Assembly: GCA_946885665.1 (NCBI GenBank)
Contig: CAMPGT010000122.1
Location: 1-11,897, forward strand
DNA from: an uncultured Chitinophagaceae bacterium
GTDB taxonomy: Bacteria; Bacteroidota; Bacteroidia; Chitinophagales; Chitinophagaceae
Length of the DNA: 11,897 nt
Direction of reading: 5' to 3'
The first letter of the stretch is position 1. Every line of letters starts with the position of its first letter. The position numbers were made by a program, and so were the translations under genes. The notes beneath the pieces were generated by a model. That model did not search any database and was not told the DNA's origin. It saw only the letters and a list, made by a program, of their open reading frames with translations. Of the stretch, positions 7,828 to 11,897 are shown in pieces.

Positions 7828-8550
7828 CTACTTTAATTGGTCAATTTTGGCAGCAAAATAAGCGCTTTTGGCGGGATTGAGCAAACTTAATTTCCGGTAG
7901 GTGTCGGCGGCTTTTTCGGTGTTTCCCTGCTTGGCCCACACTTCGGCCATGGCTTCCGTCACCACCTCTTTTTCCTCGATCGAGTCGGCGGCGTTGCGAA
8001 GCACCACCTGCTGGCGGGTATCGTCTTCGGGGTTACGGATGGCTTCTGTTTCGGCAGCGGGCAGCTTCTTCATGCTGCGGAGCCACTCGGTGAAGCTTTT
8101 CAACTGCTGCCCCAGCCGGTCCCTCGACAGATCGGCCTGCTGGAGCCTGATGCCCTGCGAAGCAAAATAATCTATCGTGTGGTACGACTGGAAAGCGATC
8201 GGTTCCATGTCTTCATTACCGGCATTACCCGATACCGCTCCGCCGGTTGTGACAGGCTGCTTCTTTTCCGGTTCATCGGGCTGCGTTTTCTCTTCAACCG
8301 CTTTTTCGCGCAGGTCGAGATTCAACTGCCATTGGAACCAAAGTGGGTTGTGAAAATAAAGGCCGGATGTGATAACGTCTTTGTGCAATTCGCCGGGGTT
8401 CGCATCGTGCCGTTTCCGGGCCAGCAGGAAACGCGCGACCGACACATAAGGAAACCTGTTTACAAACGATTCGAGTTCGTCTACGGTTACCTCCTCGATA
8501 CTCGCTTTTTGAAAAAGCTGTTGGGTTATCAGGCTGATCTCGTTTGTCAT
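7828..8550 (-). CDS. Conserved protein of unknown function, TPR-like C-terminus
   Basis: A 240-residue protein with no signal peptide and no membrane helix, so probably cytoplasmic. The N-terminal half (1-85) looks helical and includes FPYVSVARFLLARKRH (33-48) and the aromatic-rich YFHNPLWFQWQL (65-76). A charged, low-complexity linker (about 86-113) follows, then the motif FQSYHTIDYFASQGI (120-134), which I recall from related Bacteroidota proteins in the same gene position. The end, AMAEVWAKQGNTEKAADTYRKLSLLNP (start 200), resembles one tetratricopeptide repeat, the kind that binds partner proteins. It sits 8 bases after lptE and 6 bases before secG. A scaffold or assembly role linked to secretion or LPS export is only a guess from context. 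Confidence 0.8.
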   Translation of the reverse strand: MTNEISLITQQLFQKASIEEVTVDELESFVNRFPYVSVARFLLARKRHDANPGELHKDVITSGLYFHNPLWFQWQLNLDLREKAVEEKTQPDEPEKKQPVTTGGAVSGNAGNEDMEPIAFQSYHTIDYFASQGIRLQQADLSRDRLGQQLKSFTEWLRSMKKLPAAETEAIRNPEDDTRQQVVLRNAADSIEEKEVVTEAMAEVWAKQGNTEKAADTYRKLSLLNPAKSAYFAAKIDQLK

Positions 8551-8558
8551 GGCACAGT

Positions 8559-9056
8559 TTACCAGTTTGAAAAAATCCTGTTGAAGACCTCATCGGTGAG
8601 GTTCTTCAGTATATCCTCCGATTGCTGTGCTTCAGCCTGCTGCAGACTAAGCCCTGCATTGAAATCGAAATTACGGCTAATATCGGCTTCAAAATTGGCT
8701 TTTTCATCGAGGCGGTTCTTAAAAACAATATGAACGGTCACCATCAGCCTGTTGGTGGAAGCTTCCTGGTCGGAAACGCCGGCTGTGGAAACTGAATAAC
8801 CCGTAATGGCGCCACTGATGTCGTAGTGTGCATCATCGCCGGGAATGAGGGTGAGCCTCGTTTGGTTATTGATTTTCTGGCGCAGCCTGTCCGTTAATTG
8901 CGGACTCAACTGCGGGTTAACGTACGTTGCCCTGTTCTCGATATAATTCACGTGCACCGTTTTCACTTCCGGCGGAATGCTCACATCTTTGAATGAATAA
9001 CAGCCGCTGTAAAATATCGTTGCCAGCAACAACAGTAAAATGGTTGTTTGTTTCAT
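8559..9056 (-). CDS. lptE: LPS-assembly outer-membrane lipoprotein LptE
   Basis: LptE plugs the LptD barrel and helps place lipopolysaccharide in the outer leaflet of the outer membrane. The 165-residue protein starts with a lipoprotein signal peptide: MKQTTILLLLLATIFYSGC, with Cys19 as the lipid-bearing residue. The lipobox (YSGC) is slightly off the usual LxGC form. CYSFKDVSIPPEVKTVHV with the later PQLSPQLTDRLRQKI (47-61) and the TNRLMVTVHIVFKN strand (about 101-114) are the LptE family pattern. The C-terminal helix carries FNRIFSNW. It lies 9 bases after the sigma-54 activator gene and 8 bases before the unknown protein. LptD is not in the window. Confidence 0.92.
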   Translation of the reverse strand: MKQTTILLLLLATIFYSGCYSFKDVSIPPEVKTVHVNYIENRATYVNPQLSPQLTDRLRQKINNQTRLTLIPGDDAHYDISGAITGYSVSTAGVSDQEASTNRLMVTVHIVFKNRLDEKANFEADISRNFDFNAGLSLQQAEAQQSEDILKNLTDEVFNRIFSNW

Positions 9057-9065
9057 GAAGTAGTT

Positions 9066-10292
9066 TCACTCTTTGATGTCGTACTCTTTTAGTTTCCTGT
9101 AAAGTGTTCTTTCACTGATGCCGAGGTCGGAAGATGCATCCTTTCTTTTTCCGCGGTGTTTCTTCAGCGCTTTTTCTATCAACTCTTTCTCCTTGTCCAT
9201 GATGTTCAACGATTCTTCGACTTCTTCATGATGATGGATGTCGCCATCATTGTGATGAAGAAGCACTGGTGAAGAACTCTGTGGTATTCCGCCATGCTGC
9301 ATCATTTCCTGCTGGTGCAACTCTTTCATGTCATTCATGAACGAGGGATGTTGCGAAGCGATCGAAGGATTTTGCAGGATGTCGAAAAACATCTTCTTTA
9401 ATTCATTCACATCCTTTTTCATGTCGAAGAACAGCTTGTACAATATCTCCCTTTCATTGGCAAAATCCGGCGACGGTGTGTGACCGTGCGCCAGCACAGG
9501 CAACCTGTTTTCTCTTACAGGAAGAAAACGTTTCAGCTCGCCTGCCGTTACAAACCTGTCTGTGGCGAGCACCGAAATCTGCTCGGCAATATTCTTCAAT
9601 TCACGGACATTGCCGGGCCAGGTGTAGTTAATTAACATAGATTTCGCGTCCTCGTCGAGTTGTACGGGAGCGATTTTATAACGCTCGGAAAAGTCTGCTG
9701 CAAATTTTCTGAATAAAAGAATGATGTCTTCTTTCCTGTCTTTCAAAGCGGGAACGCGAATGGGTACCGTGCTGAGGCGGTAGTAAAGATCCTCGCGGAA
9801 CCGGCCGTGCTGGTGCAATTCCAGAAGATCCTTATTGGACGCGGCGATAACGCGCACATCCGTTTTCTGCACTTTTGACGATCCCACTCTTATGAATTCT
9901 CCTGTTTCCAGAACCCTTAACAAGCGGGCCTGCGTGCCCAATGGCATTTCTCCGATTTCGTCGAGGAAGATCGTGCCGCCGCTCACAGTTTCAAAATATC
10001 CCTTGCGGCTGTCAACGGCACCAGTGAAGGAACCTTTTTCATGACCGAATAATTCTGAATCGATCGTTCCCTCCGGAATCGCACCGCAGTTTACGGCGAT
10101 GAAAGGATTGTGTTTCCTGGCAGACAAAGAATGAATGATATTGGAGAAGACTTCCTTACCAACGCCGCTTTCTCCGAATATCAGCACGGTAAGGTCGGTA
10201 TTGGCCACCTGCGAAGCCACCTGCAACGCATAATTGAGTGCCGGCGAATTGCCGATGATTGCAAACCTGTTCTTTATGCTTTGTATATCCAT
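9066..10292 (-). CDS. Sigma-54-dependent activator, AAA+ plus Fis-type HTH, no sensor domain
   Basis: A 408-residue enhancer-binding protein that should remodel sigma-54 RNA polymerase using ATP. The AAA+ domain starts almost at once: Walker A GESGVGKE at 40-47, the sigma-54 contact loop as GSFTGA at 87-92 (Ser in place of the commonest Ala), Walker B TIFLDEIGEM at 107-116, FREDLYYRL at 165-173, and WPGNVREL at 225-232. A 95-residue linker (about 262-360) follows, with an amphipathic stretch near 284-306 and a histidine-rich patch HHNDGDIHHHEE (346-357). The Fis-type helix-turn-helix lies at 366-406. There is no receiver, GAF or PAS domain, as in PspF, so control probably comes from a partner protein or from expression level. 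It is 6 bases after miaB and 9 bases before lptE, suggesting a link to envelope stress or LPS export, which is inference. Confidence 0.93.
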   Translation of the reverse strand: MDIQSIKNRFAIIGNSPALNYALQVASQVANTDLTVLIFGESGVGKEVFSNIIHSLSARKHNPFIAVNCGAIPEGTIDSELFGHEKGSFTGAVDSRKGYFETVSGGTIFLDEIGEMPLGTQARLLRVLETGEFIRVGSSKVQKTDVRVIAASNKDLLELHQHGRFREDLYYRLSTVPIRVPALKDRKEDIILLFRKFAADFSERYKIAPVQLDEDAKSMLINYTWPGNVRELKNIAEQISVLATDRFVTAGELKRFLPVRENRLPVLAHGHTPSPDFANEREILYKLFFDMKKDVNELKKMFFDILQNPSIASQHPSFMNDMKELHQQEMMQHGGIPQSSSPVLLHHNDGDIHHHEEVEESLNIMDKEKELIEKALKKHRGKRKDASSDLGISERTLYRKLKEYDIKE

Positions 10293-10298
10293 CCGTAT

Positions 10299-11720
10299 TT
10301 ATTTAACTGCCGTGCCGAGTAATGTTCCGCCGGTTGAACCGGTCACCAGCACGTTCACATAATGACCTTTGTTGAGCATGCCGTCTTTCGGAAAAACGAC
10401 AACTTTATTTTCACTGCTCCGGCCCATCCAGTCGCGATCGCTTTTCTTCGAATCGCCTTCTATCAATACCTTAAATGTTTTTCCAATGTCGGCGTAGTTG
10501 CTTTTTTTCGACAGAGTATTTTGCAGTGATACGATCTCTGCCAACCTTCTTTTTTTCGTTTCTTCCGGCACATCATCGGCATAGCGTCGCGCTGCGAGCG
10601 TGCCCGGGCGTTCACTATAAAAATACATGTAGCTGAAGTCGTATCCGCACAGTTCCATGAGGGCGAGCGTTTGCTGATGGTCCTCTTCTGTTTCCGTACA
10701 GAATCCGGCAATGATATCAGAGCTGATGCCGCAGCCGGGAATAACCTCGCGAATACGATTGACTTTCGCGATGTACCACTCCCTCGTATAACTCCTGTTC
10801 ATCAATTGCAATATCCTGTTCGACCCGCTTTGCACGGGAAGGTGAATGTATTTGCAAATGTTTTCGTGCCGTGCTATTGCAAACAACACGTCATTGGTTA
10901 TATCTTTTGGGTGAGAGGTGGAAAACCTGATCCTCAGCGCGGGATCGATCAGTGCCACCTGTTCGAGGAGCGCCGCGAATGTTACCGGTTTGCCGGCGGG
11001 TGTATCGGGTATCCAATAATAGCTGTCCACATTCTGCCCTAGCAGTGTTATTTCACGGTATCCCATGTCCAACAGTTGCCTGCACTCCCGAATTACCGAT
11101 TGTGGGTCGCGGCTTCTTTCTCTTCCGCGTGTGAAGGGTACCACGCAAAATGCGCACATGTTGTTGCAGCCGCGCATAATGCTCACGAATGAGGTAACGC
11201 CATTTGAATCGAGCTTTACGGGAGAAATATCTGCATAAGTTTCTTCGCGGCTCAGCAAGACGTTGACCGCTTTAGTGCCGCCTTCTGCACCGGTGATAAG
11301 TGAGGGCAGGGAGCGATAGGCATCAGGGCCTATGACGAGATCTACCAGTCTCTCTTCTTCCAGCAATTTCGCTTTCAGCCTTTCGGCCATGCAGCCCAGC
11401 ACGCCGATGAGTGCTGAAGGCTTTTCTTTCTTGATAAGGTTGAAGGCGCTCAGCCGCTTCCTAACGGTTTGTTCGGCTTTCTCACGTATTGAGCAGGTGT
11501 TCAGGAAGATAAGGTCGGCTTCTTTGTAATCGCGGGTGGCCCCGTAGCCACTGTCATTGAGTATGGAAGCCACTACTTCGCTGTCGGCGAAGTTCATCGC
11601 GCAGCCGTAGCTCTCGATGTAAAATTTCTTCTGATAGGGGTTCACTTCCAGGGCGAACGGCGCAAAGGCTTCTCCCTGGCGTGTTTCATCGTGCACTGTA
11701 TGGTCGGTAACGTTCAGCAT
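10299..11720 (-). CDS. miaB: tRNA-2-methylthio-N6-dimethylallyladenosine synthase MiaB
   Basis: Radical-SAM enzyme that adds the methylthio group to i6A37 of tRNAs reading UNN codons, after MiaA has made i6A. Counting from the ATG at 11720 the protein has 473 residues, close to E. coli MiaB (474). The N-terminal domain holds Cys40 (SYGCAMN), Cys76 ([10 protein letters not shown]) and Cys110 (LGCMAERL) for the auxiliary cluster. CNNMCAFC gives the radical-SAM cysteines 185, 189 and 192. [20 protein letters not shown] and the C-terminal TRAM domain complete the family pattern. The frame stays open to an ATG at 11801, but the extra 27 residues are not family-like and contain the likely -7 promoter element. 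The ATG at 11720 is preceded by GAGG, so I chose it. It is the first gene of the five-gene operon. Confidence 0.95.
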   Translation of the reverse strand: MLNVTDHTVHDETRQGEAFAPFALEVNPYQKKFYIESYGCAMNFADSEVVASILNDSGYGATRDYKEADLIFLNTCSIREKAEQTVRKRLSAFNLIKKEKPSALIGVLGCMAERLKAKLLEEERLVDLVIGPDAYRSLPSLITGAEGGTKAVNVLLSREETYADISPVKLDSNGVTSFVSIMRGCNNMCAFCVVPFTRGRERSRDPQSVIRECRQLLDMGYREITLLGQNVDSYYWIPDTPAGKPVTFAALLEQVALIDPALRIRFSTSHPKDITNDVLFAIARHENICKYIHLPVQSGSNRILQLMNRSYTREWYIAKVNRIREVIPGCGISSDIIAGFCTETEEDHQQTLALMELCGYDFSYMYFYSERPGTLAARRYADDVPEETKKRRLAEIVSLQNTLSKKSNYADIGKTFKVLIEGDSKKSDRDWMGRSSENKVVVFPKDGMLNKGHYVNVLVTGSTGGTLLGTAVK

Positions 11721-11737
11721 CGCCTCATTTGAGCGTG

Positions 11738-11745
11738 CAAAGTTA
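11738..11745 (-). promoter_or_regulatory. Candidate -7 element of the miaB-secG operon
   Basis: The minus strand reads TAACTTTG, a full match to TAnnTTTG, 17 bases before the ATG at 11720. I saw no matching TTTG at the -33 distance. If used, the transcript would start about 10 bases before that ATG, which excludes the upstream ATG at 11801 for this promoter. Confidence 0.5.
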
Positions 11746-11801
11746 GTAAAACCGAGGCAGTTTTGGCAGTTAAAATGGGCAGATTGACAGACGTTGTCCA
11801 C

Positions 11802-11897
11802 CCCCGGCGCTTCGCGCCACCCCCGCCAGCGGGGGATATATGCACCTTCGCTACCACGGCCAGCGGGGGGTATAATGCACCTTTCGCTACCACCGCC
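11802..11897 (+). repeat. Palindromic, tandemly repeated intergenic element, cut by right edge
   Basis: Two hairpins lie side by side: GGCGC/GCGCC (11806-11810 with 11814-11818, loop TTC) and CCCCGC/GCGGGG (11821-11826 with 11829-11834, loop CA). Then come two imperfect copies of a unit starting CCAGCGGGGG, followed by an A/T stretch, TGCACC, and TTCGCTACCAC, at 11826-11857 and 11860-11893. The second copy differs by a few single-base changes or insertions, and a third copy appears to begin at 11893. C/G-rich content contrasts with the neighbouring bases. This looks like a dispersed REP-like intergenic repeat; no reading frame is visible. Whether it occurs elsewhere in the genome cannot be seen here. 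Confidence 0.7.

Noticed and set aside
8546..8575. TGGCAC near 8551 as a sigma-54 -24 element
   Set aside because: The matching -12 TTGC is missing at the right spacing, and the site lies on the plus strand antisense to the operon.
8179..8733. 184-residue plus-strand frame spanning two genes
   Set aside because: It covers the opposite strand of both the unknown protein and lptE, crossing their junction, and has no family signature.
9210..9330. Repetitive-looking CATGATGATG and CATCATT bases
   Set aside because: These are the codons of the His/Glu-rich linker of the sigma-54 activator, not a separate DNA repeat or CRISPR.

Overview
The window reads as a chromosomal, house-keeping stretch of a Bacteroidota genome, most likely from the Chitinophagales/Chitinophagaceae; that rank is inference. 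Support comes from the gene families (an LptE lipoprotein, a BlaI-type repressor, a K+-dependent pyrophosphatase and an AsmA protein, all with Bacteroidota-like sequence). It also comes from the near absence of Shine-Dalgarno sites and from several matches to the Bacteroidota -7 promoter element TAnnTTTG. Every gene lies on the minus strand, so transcription runs from the right edge to the left edge. No mobile element, CRISPR array, rRNA or tRNA was seen.

Right part (about 11720 down to 7486): a tight five-gene operon, miaB (tRNA methylthiotransferase), a short sigma-54 activator without a sensor domain, lptE (LPS transport lipoprotein), a conserved 240-residue protein of unknown function, and secG (translocon subunit). 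Gaps are 6 to 9 bases and a hairpin terminator follows secG. Upstream of miaB the last ~95 bases hold a palindromic, tandemly repeated intergenic element cut by the window edge.

Middle part (7405 down to 2708): mltG (endolytic murein transglycosylase), a YihY/BrkB-family membrane protein whose start overlaps the mltG stop, and an 888-residue AsmA-family protein. This is probably a second envelope operon; I could not identify its promoter.

Left part (2647 down to 1): hppA (ion-pumping membrane pyrophosphatase) with its own -7 element and a strong terminator. The terminator is flanked by two inverted arrays of a 7-base repeat, one of which runs into the end of the hppA coding region. Last comes a BlaI/MecI-family repressor gene cut by the left edge, with palindromes sitting on its promoter.

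No clearly new multi-gene system is visible. The best points for a second look are the relocated ion-gate glutamate of HppA, the palindromic operator of the BlaI gene, the heptamer arrays with a G-quadruplex candidate, the repeat at the right edge, and the unknown protein and sensorless sigma-54 activator inside the LPS/secretion operon.
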